DNA of 64,000 nt from Gryganskiella cystojenkinii (lineage: Eukaryota; Mortierellomycota; Mortierellomycetes; Mortierellales; Mortierellaceae): the NCBI GenBank assembly GCA_015852425.1, contig JAAAIG010000093.1, forward strand, positions 1-64,000. The letters are read 5' to 3'. Below the pieces are notes generated by a model, which saw only the letters and a program-made list of their open reading frames with translations, was not told the origin of the DNA and searched no databases. How positions within the stretch are numbered: the first letter of the stretch is position 1; every line of letters begins with the position of its first letter. Shown in pieces: positions 11,728-21,200 of the stretch. Both the position numbers and the translations under genes were made by a program.

Positions 11728-12142
11728 AGTCATCGCAGGAAATCATTTCCCGTCTGATCCAAGGAGGTAAAGAAATCGCGATCGCACTTGGCAAGATATC
11801 TCTCTTCCAGAGCGATCTTTGATAACATCCAGTAACAATTTACACAGAAATTCGGAACCCTTGACGACTGCTCGGCATGATTTTTCTTTGTCAAAAGTAG
11901 AGAATCCTGACATATTTTTTACCTATAATACCAGACACTGGGACTAACAGGTAATTGGGACAAAGAGAACGATCCCAGCTTCACCAGGCTATCGCTCCAT
12001 TTATACGGGTGCTGTGAAGGCTTTGCCATCTGGCTCTCGTTTTTATTAAGATAGCTACCCTTAATATACAACAAAATCCCGCTTCACGGAAATCTTCTGC
12101 GATATCGTTCCAATACCGGTCTATGATCTGCGGTCTGAGTGC
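11728..12142. other. Intergenic, nothing recognised
   Basis: A/T-rich sequence containing only short frames, ending at the stop codon of the acyl-CoA dehydrogenase-like gene. Confidence 0.5.
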
Positions 12143-13522
12143 CTAGAGTGCCATTGATACTGCATGGTTGCTGTCGCTGCTGTCGCTGCTGTTGCTGCTA
12201 CTGCCGGGGACACGTAGTTGTTCCGAGAAAATCACCGACCACTGCTTCCGGTAGGTGCCGAGCGCCACCTCGGCGAGTCGTATACGCTGCACGTCCGAGG
12301 TGCCTGCTGGGGCGTAGATATGGTTGGCGTCGCGGAGAAAGCGCTCGATGTGGCGGCCGGGATCAAGTCCGTACGCGGCGTGTACTTCCATCGCGGTCCG
12401 CGCGGCGTCTAAGGAGGACTCAACGTTGGTCAGCTTCGCGCTGATCAGGTCCGCGTCACACGGCATGCCCTCATCGAGCATGTGCGCGGCGTGATACGCG
12501 GTTAGTCTTGCGGTCATCAGCTGGGATTGCATCTGGCCGAGTTTCTGTTTGATGGTGGGCAAACTCGAGAGCGGCTCGCCATATCTCTGATGCGTCTGTG
12601 CAAAGTGGACAGTGTGCTCGACGATCGCCTGGTGGATACCCAGCGCCACGGCTGTCAGGTTAGGCCGGCCATAGAGGGTACTGGAGGAGTACGCGACCGA
12701 GAGCCCATCGCCCTCCGCACCCAGCAAGTTCTCCGTTGGCACGAAACAGTTCTCGAAGATCAGTGTGCCGAAGCTAAAGCCGTGCAGGCCCATCATGGGC
12801 TGGAGCGCCCCCAACGAAAATCCTGGCGCGTTCGACGGCACCAGGAACGCCGACAGGCCACGGGAACCCGGTCCGGTACGTACGACCACGCCGTGCACGT
12901 CGCCGACATGACTGTTGCCGACGAAAACTTTTCGTCCATTGAGGACATATCCGCCGGGCACCCGTTCGGCTGTGGCGGACATACCGAGTACGTGCCCGCC
13001 GGACTCCGGCTCGGTGACCGCGATCGTCGGCATGCAACGGCCATCGCAAACCGCGGGTAACCAGTGCTTCTTCTGTTCCACACTACCGAAATGCACAATC
13101 TTCGCGACGCCGAGCTGCGATGCCTGCACCATCGCGCCCATGGCTCCGCTGACCCGCGACAATTCCTCGATGATCACCGTCTTCGCCAAGTGACCGAGAC
13201 CCATCCCGCCGTACTTCGGGTCTACGGTGACACCAAGCCAGCCCTGCTGGGCGATCAGTCTTGAAAGTTCGAAGTGTACCGCCTTGCTCTGCTCCATCTC
13301 GCTGATCCGCGGTGTCACCATTGACTCGGCGAAGTCACGCACCTGTGCGCGCAGGTGTTCATGCTCTGTGGTGGTGAAATAGTTGGTGGTCCCGGCAGCG
13401 ATGCTCACTTGACGGCTCTCGATTTTTCGGAATGCTGTTGTGGATGAGATGGTAGGTTTGGAGAATATTGACCCATGACGCGAATGTTTCGAGAGATGAC
13501 CCAGAAGAAATCGTCCGGACAT
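12143..13522 (-). CDS. Acyl-CoA dehydrogenase-like flavoprotein, intronless, probably of bacterial origin
   Basis: A single 459-residue frame. Residues 1-45 resemble a mitochondrial presequence (arginine- and serine-rich, few acids). The acyl-CoA dehydrogenase fold follows. It has the N-terminal helical domain with QQGWLGVTVDPKYGGMG, the middle beta-domain with AVTEPESGGHVLG (about 168-180) and GRKVFVGNS, and the C-terminal helical domain with HAAYGLDPGRHIERFLRDA and APAGTSDVQRIRLAE (about 401). In medium-chain enzymes the catalytic glutamate sits in YEGT; here the aligned residue is alanine. The alternative isovaleryl-CoA-type glutamate in helix G is glycine (STLYGRPNL, about 280). The lack of introns and strikingly high GC, unlike the intron-rich neighbours, suggest gene transfer from actinobacteria. 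The serine/asparagine tail comes from a CAG-like repeat at 12170-12200. Substrate unknown; an oxygenase or desaturase variant of the fold is possible. Confidence 0.88.
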   Translation of the reverse strand: MSGRFLLGHLSKHSRHGSIFSKPTISSTTAFRKIESRQVSIAAGTTNYFTTTEHEHLRAQVRDFAESMVTPRISEMEQSKAVHFELSRLIAQQGWLGVTVDPKYGGMGLGHLAKTVIIEELSRVSGAMGAMVQASQLGVAKIVHFGSVEQKKHWLPAVCDGRCMPTIAVTEPESGGHVLGMSATAERVPGGYVLNGRKVFVGNSHVGDVHGVVVRTGPGSRGLSAFLVPSNAPGFSLGALQPMMGLHGFSFGTLIFENCFVPTENLLGAEGDGLSVAYSSSTLYGRPNLTAVALGIHQAIVEHTVHFAQTHQRYGEPLSSLPTIKQKLGQMQSQLMTARLTAYHAAHMLDEGMPCDADLISAKLTNVESSLDAARTAMEVHAAYGLDPGRHIERFLRDANHIYAPAGTSDVQRIRLAEVALGTYRKQWSVIFSEQLRVPGSSSNSSDSSDSNHAVSMAL

Positions 13523-14397
13523 ACTTGATGGAAAGTTCTTTGGGTGATGAAGCGTGACAATTGTAAAAGTCGATTAAATGCGGATGATGTTCCTAAGTGT
13601 TTTTCGCGAGGAGAGTCCACGAGTGATGCTTTTGGGTAAAGAAGAAAAGAGGTAATGGAGGAGAGTGGATGAATGGTGAACAAAAACAAAAAAAAAGGGG
13701 GAAAAAGGAGAAAGAAAAAGAAAATATATATAGATGAACGAACATGCGAACAAACATCCTCCCCCGCGTAGAACGTCATTCCACCACCATCGAGATCAAA
13801 TAAAAGTATTAAAATTGACAACGGTTTTCCATCCTCCTATGCAGCAACGTCCACGCGGCCGCACTGCGGAAATGGTACTTGGCACAAAGTCCACGAATGA
13901 GAAAAAAATCAGCTGCTGAGCCCAACGCAATGGTGCTAGCATGCATGCATGTATGTGGATAACTGCGTTCGAGCCAAAAAAAAAACCCCCCCTGAGCTGC
14001 ACACGCGCTCGCCTTCGTCTTTACTCTTGAATTCACCTCCGTCGTCAATGGAATCACTCCAAAGAAATAGAAACTCGTGCCACCAGCGCTGTCTGGAGCG
14101 GTCCCTCGAGTCTGGAAGACGACCGTCGGTAAGGCGCCAGGACATCTCAGGCACAACGATCGAGTCAGACATATTTTTACTGGATTCGTCTTCGGAAGAA
14201 GGAGACCCGGGCTGAGAGAAATTAGGGGGTGAGAAAAATGAAGAGGATGTAAATTTTTACGGCACGCGAGGGCTAGACCATGGGTCACTTCTCCAGCTCT
14301 TCCTGAGCAGGGATCAAGCAGCGGACGCGTTCGGCTTTCCAGAAGCATGCATTGAGTAGAAAATTGAAGTAGTCAATAGTCCTTTTGTCATTAAAAA

Positions 14398-14669
14398 AAT
14401 TCACCTCCGCCCTGACTCTCCCTCTACCTGGTGTTCGCCAAACACTCGCCTTCGTCCACGTTCTAGAGTCCTAGACATACCATATAGACTCTTATATTTA
14501 CTACAATTGATTTCAACAGCATTCAGTCGACAACCTAATACAAGGATGGATTTCGTTAGTCCAGGACTCCATTACTCTCACGCGCGTTCGCCCTAACATA
14601 TGAATTTACCTCCGACTACACTCTTCCTCTACCTCACCTTCGCCATGTCCCTCGCCTTTGTCTTGGTTC
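14398..14669. repeat. Two degenerate direct repeats of about 67 bp
   Basis: The copies at 14398-14464 and 14603-14669 align without gaps through AATTYACCTCCG, CCTCTACCT, TTCGCCA and CTCGCCTT, with clear divergence between these blocks. A partial third match (CTCGCCTTCGTC and GAATTCACCTCCG, in changed order) lies at 14003-14045. The origin is unknown; they may be remnants of a duplicated exon or of a transposon. Confidence 0.55.
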
Positions 14670-14726
14670 CTCAAATGTTTTTAATTTAATAGCCGAGGTC
14701 TTTTCTTATTTTTGACCGATTCATGA

Positions 14727-14883
14727 TTCGATTCTTGAGCGTAATTCTGGGCTCACAGATCACAAAACCATGGGAACTTTTTGCGTTCCATGCGTCAAAA
14801 ATCGAAAAACACGAGTCTGTGGCAACAATTTTTTTTTGTTCGGGTTATAATTTTTGAGCCCCGAATTACGCTCAAGAATCGAA
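14727..14883. repeat. 29-bp inverted repeats flanking about 100 bp
   Basis: The left arm 14727-14755 (TTCGATTCTTGAGCG...) and right arm 14855-14883 are reverse complements with one mismatch, around a 99-bp spacer. The unit resembles a short non-autonomous inverted-repeat element, but no target-site duplication was seen. It could also form a stem in RNA. Confidence 0.65.
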
Positions 14884-15500
14884 GCAAGAGTCGCTCAAAA
14901 ACAAGAAAGGACGGCTCTTTGCATCGATCATTCTTTGACTTAGATGTCCGACATGGAGTATAACAGTTCTCCAACAGATTTCATCAAATGGTTATGCTTC
15001 CTTTCCACTATTTTCAGTATGGGAGTGCAGATAAACGTTCATGAAGAAATATAAGACCGGTCTTTCAGTTGATCTCTTCCTAGCTCACTTTTTCCTTTAT
15101 CGTCTTTCACTTTCACATCTAATCCTCTCTCCACCTGTTTATCAATCGTCCTTGTGGTCGTTCGTGTATTTTCTTCAGGTGGTGAACCACCCAAACCTTC
15201 GCTTTTCGTAAGAGCAATATCGGGGCTCTCTCAGATACTCCTCCAAGACTACATTCGAGGCTTTCCGCCTGATTCGGCCACCTCGGATCTGGCGCAATGG
15301 TAAAGGCGATCCAGGAAGAAGGTGTCGCTTGGCCAAGATAAAAGTAGACAGCCTCAAGTGGATAAGTCAGTGTGGATATGTCACAGCTACAATATTGTTC
15401 TCAGAGGCTATCACCCGGTCAAAAATATCCTTTTTCGGTTACACCGTGCTAACGGATGTCGTCAACATACGCGTCCTCTTTAGTCAGCTAAGCCCACGCT

Positions 15501-15558
15501 GTCAAGCCCAGTCAAGCCAACCAACACAGCCAGCGCAGCCAACGCAGCCAGCGCAGCA
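15501..15558. repeat. Short tandem repeat, 9-nt period
   Basis: Tandem units related to CGCAGCCAG / CGCAGCCAA, preceded by related GTCAAGCCC units. It is about 100 bp downstream of the stop codon of the F-box gene and not inside a supported gene. Confidence 0.5.
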
Positions 15559-15654
15559 TGATCATTACGCGTCCTTCCTCGTCATAATCACTCTCACGTA
15601 ACTTTTTTTATTTTATTTTTCATTTTTCAATCTAATAAATTGTTCCTGGATATT

Positions 15655-17901
15655 CTACATGGATAGCTTTCTGGTTTCTTTAGCCTTTTTGTCTCGATGT
15701 ACGCGGATCCGATGTTGGTTTCGACTCTTGTAAAGATGATACTCGTCCTCCTCGCATTCTCTTTCCTGACTACTTCCGCTGCCGCGACCACTGCTCCCAC
15801 CATCGTGGGCCTGGACCGGAGAAGACCTGGCCACTGCCGCAACGCCAGCCTCAGCCCTGATTTTTTCATACTGTACTCGAGCTGGCTCACCACACAATCG
15901 AGACCGTCTTGGTGACCCCTTTCGATCCGTAACCACCACGCCTCGCGATCGAAACTTTTGATCGACCCTTGTCGCTTCTCTACCTCGTCTTCCTCGTTTT
16001 CGACCCTCCGTCTCTTCGTCCTCATCCTCCTCATCCTCGGTATCATCGTAAGGGATCGGATACTCAGTCCAATGAAGGTCCATCCTCAACAACGCCGCCC
16101 GGTCGAGACCTTGCCTTGCCAACTCGATCTCCAATGGTCCCCGGACATCCAATCTCCCCTCATCATCCCAAATGGCCTCCCAGGAATGATAAATAAACCA
16201 CTGGAGATCACATTTCTTGAGAGCCGGGAATTGGTCACTCGATAAAAGATCATACAGTTGCACGATCCCGGCAGCGAGGCATACGGAACTTTGTCGTGTG
16301 GTCAAAGAGGTCTTTGGTTGGAATATGCCAAATCGATCCGTAAAAGACCAATCGGCGTATCGGTCAAAATGCTCCTGTGTCGCATCCTCGTCATTGACTT
16401 CATTGGGCGGTCGCGTCCGTGTCGGCTCAATGGCAGAGTCCATAGCTGCAACCCTGTTGGCTTCGCTAGTCGGTTTGGTATGAATCCAGAGTGATAGTTT
16501 CTCAATCTTGGAAACGTTCGTGGTCATGGTCGTGGTCTTGGTCATGGTCAATGCTGATGCTGATGCTGTCGTTGAGCCTGAGATATTACCTATTCGAGAA
16601 CTCTTGGCTTGTTCTTGAAACTCAAACCAGTCCACGGTCAAGTCCTTCAGATTCGGAAACTGGGATAGGATCGCATCGAGGTTATGATATGGCGTCCAAC
16701 AATGTGTACTGGCGAGATTGAGCCTCTCCAATGTATTGTTGGACAGGATCAGAGACGGAATCCAAGACGATGACGACGACAACGACGACAGATGCTGTTG
16801 TGACCCGATAGGGGATACGGTTGCGTTCGATATCCGGGGTTCCCGCAAAATGAAATCGGAAACTTGAAGGGATTTGAGTGCATACCCTCGCACGAGGCGC
16901 ATCTGCTCCTCTGTGCTCCACTGCTGCAAGTTGAGGGTATCGATCTTGGGACAGTATTCCAGGAGCGTGTCCGCGATCACACGTTCACACCATTCGGGGA
17001 CTCGCTGTAGATCCAATTCAAAATCTTGAAGTTCTGGGCATAATCGCAGGAAGGGGATTAACCCGATCAAGAGTTGTCGTTGCGTGATATCCTTGGAAAA
17101 TTGCAACCGTCTCAGTCTAGGGTACAGTTCGATCCGAGGGACAGGTTTTTCAATTGGGGTAGAGATTATGTCCTGATGCAGGTTTCGTCCAGTAACTTTC
17201 AATATCTCGATTGTGTCTGGTAATGCGTTCAGGACCGCACAGAAACCGGTCCAATCGATACTTCCAAGAAAATCGAAATGAATTTTGGACAAGGTCTTAT
17301 GGTCGGCCAAGGTACGGACCATGGCGTTCGAGAACTGTTGTGGTTGGATGTTGCTCAGAGGCAGAGATGACTCTGTGTTGTTCTCGTATCGGATCTTTAG
17401 GGATTGCAGCTGAATCATGGTCTTCAGCAGTCGATCGATCTTGTCTGGGACGTTTTCATTTTGTAAAGCCAGCGAGCGATGAGAGGGGTTCGTGTAGTCG
17501 TGATCGTCGTTGAAATCGAAGTCTGAAGTACCACCGGGACCATGACCTACATGTTTGTACGTTCCTCGATCAAGACAACTGAGCACTCGAACGCCGCTCA
17601 GTCGATTCGAGTGCAACAGAGGCAAAAAGGACGGATCATCGAGAGGAATGGTCAGTTTCCAGATGTTGCTGAGGAGACGGCGCTGGTTTAAAAGTCCGAG
17701 GACTTGATCACTAAAGGTTGGATAGGATCTCCATCTCGGAAACTTGATTCGACGGAACGGAAAGAAGGTCGCTTTCCAGGATATGGACACTAACAGACAG
17801 TTTTCAATCTCTTGCGGCGTTAGATAAGAAGCGATGGAATCGAGGATGAGATGAATATCAAAGATGGTGATGGCCGATGCCGTTGAAGAGTAAAAGTTCA
17901 T
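15655..17901 (-). CDS. F-box-like protein with divergent leucine-rich repeats
   Basis: A single 748-residue frame. Residues about 12-55 are an F-box-like motif (IFDIHLILDSIASYL, then ENCLLVSISWKATFFPFRR), which in this family binds Skp1 and links targets to an SCF ubiquitin ligase. From about 70 to 480 there are irregular leucine-rich segments typical of fungal F-box proteins (LRRLQFSKDI, LERLNLAS, LKDLTVDWFEF), likely the target-binding solenoid. The C-terminus from about 610 is acidic and then very basic (DDTEDEEDEDEETEGRKRGR) and probably disordered. Such proteins form large paralogous sets in Mortierella-type genomes, so a specific role cannot be given. The start is the first ATG after an A-rich flank. 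An assembly gap lies 57 bp upstream of the ATG, so regulatory sequence or an extra 5' exon could be missing. Confidence 0.8.
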   Translation of the reverse strand: MNFYSSTASAITIFDIHLILDSIASYLTPQEIENCLLVSISWKATFFPFRRIKFPRWRSYPTFSDQVLGLLNQRRLLSNIWKLTIPLDDPSFLPLLHSNRLSGVRVLSCLDRGTYKHVGHGPGGTSDFDFNDDHDYTNPSHRSLALQNENVPDKIDRLLKTMIQLQSLKIRYENNTESSLPLSNIQPQQFSNAMVRTLADHKTLSKIHFDFLGSIDWTGFCAVLNALPDTIEILKVTGRNLHQDIISTPIEKPVPRIELYPRLRRLQFSKDITQRQLLIGLIPFLRLCPELQDFELDLQRVPEWCERVIADTLLEYCPKIDTLNLQQWSTEEQMRLVRGYALKSLQVSDFILREPRISNATVSPIGSQQHLSSLSSSSSWIPSLILSNNTLERLNLASTHCWTPYHNLDAILSQFPNLKDLTVDWFEFQEQAKSSRIGNISGSTTASASALTMTKTTTMTTNVSKIEKLSLWIHTKPTSEANRVAAMDSAIEPTRTRPPNEVNDEDATQEHFDRYADWSFTDRFGIFQPKTSLTTRQSSVCLAAGIVQLYDLLSSDQFPALKKCDLQWFIYHSWEAIWDDEGRLDVRGPLEIELARQGLDRAALLRMDLHWTEYPIPYDDTEDEEDEDEETEGRKRGRRGREATRVDQKFRSRGVVVTDRKGSPRRSRLCGEPARVQYEKIRAEAGVAAVARSSPVQAHDGGSSGRGSGSSQERECEEDEYHLYKSRNQHRIRVHRDKKAKETRKLSM

Positions 17902-18216
17902 AACGGGAGAATTTCAATTAATGAAAACAAAAAAAAACTATTAAGTCGAAATTTATAANNNNNNNNNNTTTTTTTTTTTTTTTTTTTTTTTGGCGGCGCA
18001 GTTGTGGAGGCGCGGTATCAAGAAAGAATGTGTGGAACCTCCACGCTCACGCGATTCGTTGACGCGTCGCCGTCGCCCCGGTTGTTTAATCAGAAGGCAA
18101 ACAAGAATTCAACTAGATCAGAGGTATATTTTTTTTGGAGTGTTTTACTAAGCAAAAATTGATTATTAATATATTACATTACGAAACAAATGAGAGCGTG
18201 AGGGGGTATTTGAGGA
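17902..18216. other. Intergenic with assembly gap (10 N at 17959-17968)
   Basis: Ten N followed directly by a run of T mark a scaffold join or unresolved homopolymer, so the true length is unknown. The rest is the 3' flank of the leucine-rich-repeat gene and the promoter of the F-box gene. Confidence 0.9.
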
Positions 18217-21200
18217 TTATCCTCGGCGCATTCGTTGAAAGATGTGAGGTTCGTCGGGTCGAACGGCACGTTGTTGCTGCTGTTGTTGTTGTTGTTGTTG
18301 CTGTTGATGTTGATTTTGTTGTCGTTGCTGATCGCGAAGTCTGTCAATGGTCGCACGCGATAAATCGGCCGATGGAAGCCGTTCAATGCCTTGCTGATCA
18401 CCACCATTTATGACACCACCGTTCGCTCGAGGTGGTGTTTCGTTACTGTCGTTGCTGTGGACACTGTAAGGGTAACTCTCGTTTCCACCACCATTCGAGA
18501 CCGGCAGGAACCCAGCATTGCTGCCGTTGTTATTTAAATGGTTCAATACCGGGTTTCCAAAACCCAGGTCCATTGACAGTGACGAGCTGGAAGACTTATC
18601 GGATCCGTTCGAGCGCGTCGAAGTGGCCGACATGATCGAAAACCCTCGCATCAAGGTACTGCCACTCTGATGGACTTGACCACCACTTCCGACTCGGTTG
18701 GAACCACTCCCATCTCGATTATGGCCCTTGCCACCATGACCACCATCGCCATTAGCCTTGCTGGTTTCTGCTTCCTTATTCCTATAGATTTCCATATTCC
18801 GAACGAGGATCGATTCCAGCCGTTCTGTCCAGGGTTGTGATCGGTCAAACAACTCGGGCCATTGCACCTCGATGAGCGAATAATTAATGTTCAGACCGCC
18901 CTCGATCGTCTTGATCGCCTCTTGTTTGAACTCTCGGAAGGGATCCATGTACTGAATGTGTCGCTGCTGCTGATTGGCATAGTGGCCACCGCCGCCATCA
19001 CTGCGACCATAGAACCCTTGTAAGAACGGCGGCTGCCGACCATCATAGACCTTGAACTTGACCAACGTCTCATTCTTGGCAAGGGCACGACTAAAGGCCA
19101 CCACACCTCCGAGTGTACCCTCCAACCGATCAAAGACCAAAGATTTGATCGTCTTGTTCACCGTCAGGCCTTCAGCGACGATATCGATATCTGCGTTAAT
19201 GAAATACAGAGTCTCAAGCGTTGTGTTCTCAAACATCATCTTCCTCAGAGCATTCCTCGTCATCTGAGAGGAAGCCGTGGCCGAGGACGGGTAAACGGAG
19301 TGTGGCGCACAAAAGTTCTGACCAAGGTTCAGTCGTCGGACCGAAGTGTTGTTGCAGAGCGCATTCAAGAGACTGGCGATGCCTTGATGGGTGAGATGAT
19401 TCGAACTCACATCCAATTGTTCAATCGAAGACCCGCCCGACTGTAGATCCTGCGCAAGGACACTGGCCACATGGTCGTCAATGCCAGTCGTACAAAGCTG
19501 GAGAAGTTTCAGACAGTTCTTAGGCGCTCCTGAGCCAAAAGCCGCCGGCGCCTGAGGACGATTCTGAGCCGCTGCCGCCGCTACTGCTGCTGCCTGAACG
19601 ATTTGAGGATCATCATAAGTCGTGTGCATCAAAACTCGAGTTAAAATCGCGAGCACCTCTGGTGGCTTGAACAGCCGAATACAGCGTTGAAGATCCATCT
19701 TAATCAAGACGTTCACATCCAACAGTCCGATCAGATACCGTGCTGCCCCGTCCGAGAGACCTGCGTCCCAAAGTCGAAGTATCTTGAGCTTCGAGTTGAT
19801 CGCGATCATTTCTTGAGCTCGCAAAGCAGGTGGTCCGTATGAGTCTTTGGTTGCGATCAAGGCCGCGTACTGATTGAGGACCAGCGGATTCTGGTGCCAA
19901 AGTTTGTCCGAGGCGGGACTGCTGATGTGAGAAGTCTTGATCATCGAGTTCACTAACAAGAAGGCTTCGCCAGGTCCCATATCCATGTCAGATGACTTGC
20001 GAGACGTGGGTTGAAGCGCTGTTGGAGTAAAGAGTCTCAACCGGACAAGGGTTCGACCAAGACTTTGGAGTGCACTGGTCGTCCAACCACTGTTGGACAG
20101 GTTCAAGTACTCGAATCGTGGTTCCGGGTCTGGACCAGTAAAATGAGCGAGAACGAGTCCTTCCAGAGCCTTGGTCGCTTTGTCTCCGAACCCGGTACTC
20201 TCGAGATTCAAGAGAAGTAGTTTAGGACCCATGGCGTCAATAATCATCACCAGGATATCGTCCGTGATTGCGTTCATGCCTAGATCCAGATGTACAATAG
20301 CTCTCTCTCGGGCCAAACAAACTGCCAGTTGTCGACCGCCTACGGGAGAGATTCCATTGTTGGACAGGTTGATCCGACGGAGCGTCCTGTGAAGGTCCTG
20401 TTGCTCTGTCAGTATCTGAACACCCTCGTCCCGAATGTTCATTCCTGGAACAATAATCGAAGTCAGAGAGCGGAAGCTGGTCAACAAGGTGCGCATGATT
20501 GATCGAGAGTGGTTCTGGACGTTCCCGTTCCTGAGGTTGAGGTTGACGCCCAGAGTGTGATGACCACCTTTCTCGCCTATAAAGTCGAGTGCTCCCACAT
20601 TCTCGAGTTGGAGGATCCGGATACTGAAAGCCGAAGCACCCGCGGTCGGAGGGTTGGCCGAAATCTTGGGGAGTAACGACGGGAGATTGATCAACTTTAA
20701 CGATTGAATCCTGGAACTGAATAGGATCTTGTAAAGCGGGTCGTATTTTTTACTCTTGATGAAACCTCCCCCTGAGGACGACGAACTGTTTTCATCTTTG
20801 ACTCGACATCCATCCAAAGTGAGAACCCCGACCTTGGACTCTGTAATTGCCTGGACAAACCGTTGGAGATCACTCTCGGTAAAGGACCATTTCAGAGCAA
20901 TATCTAGCTCATGCAGGTTGTGGGCTTTGGTCATGATCTTGTACAACTGTCCAGCGTCCTTATCTGAGCTGAGTCGGATCCTAGCCCGACCGGTCTTCAC
21001 GTCGTACTGACCACCCAGGGCCCCGATTTCGCGCTGGAAGTCAAGTTCGTTCTGTTGATGAACCGTGGATCGATAGTGGTCCTCACAAACCCACTTGGCG
21101 AACCCACGACTGGTCACGATCCTATAGAGGCCCCCGATGCTCGAGAGATCCTGAGGTGGGAGGCGGATATAGGTCAAGAGTTGTCGGATATCGGTCCCGT

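Larger units (their letters stand above)
13523..15654. other. Gene-poor region with degenerate repeats
   Basis: The 5' flank of the acyl-CoA dehydrogenase-like gene is followed by about 1.9 kb without a supported gene. A coding-like minus-strand stretch runs from about 14214 to 14036 (EDESSKNMSDSIVVPEMSWR, then RDRSRQRWWHEF), between a CTCTCAG acceptor and a GGAG|GTGAAT donor. No partner exons were found. Direct and inverted repeats are listed separately. Confidence 0.5.

Noticed and set aside
12527..13060. 177-codon plus-strand frame opposite the acyl-CoA dehydrogenase-like gene
   Set aside because: High GC content keeps antisense frames open; the minus frame matches the enzyme family over its full length.
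13809..14348. 179-codon minus-strand frame
   Set aside because: It crosses homopolymer runs, has no domain, and a shorter overlapping frame has better coding character.
18267..18310. CRISPR or structured repeat
   Set aside because: The repeated TTGTTG and TTGCTG units are glutamine codons of the minus-strand gene, and CRISPR arrays are not expected in a fungal nuclear genome.
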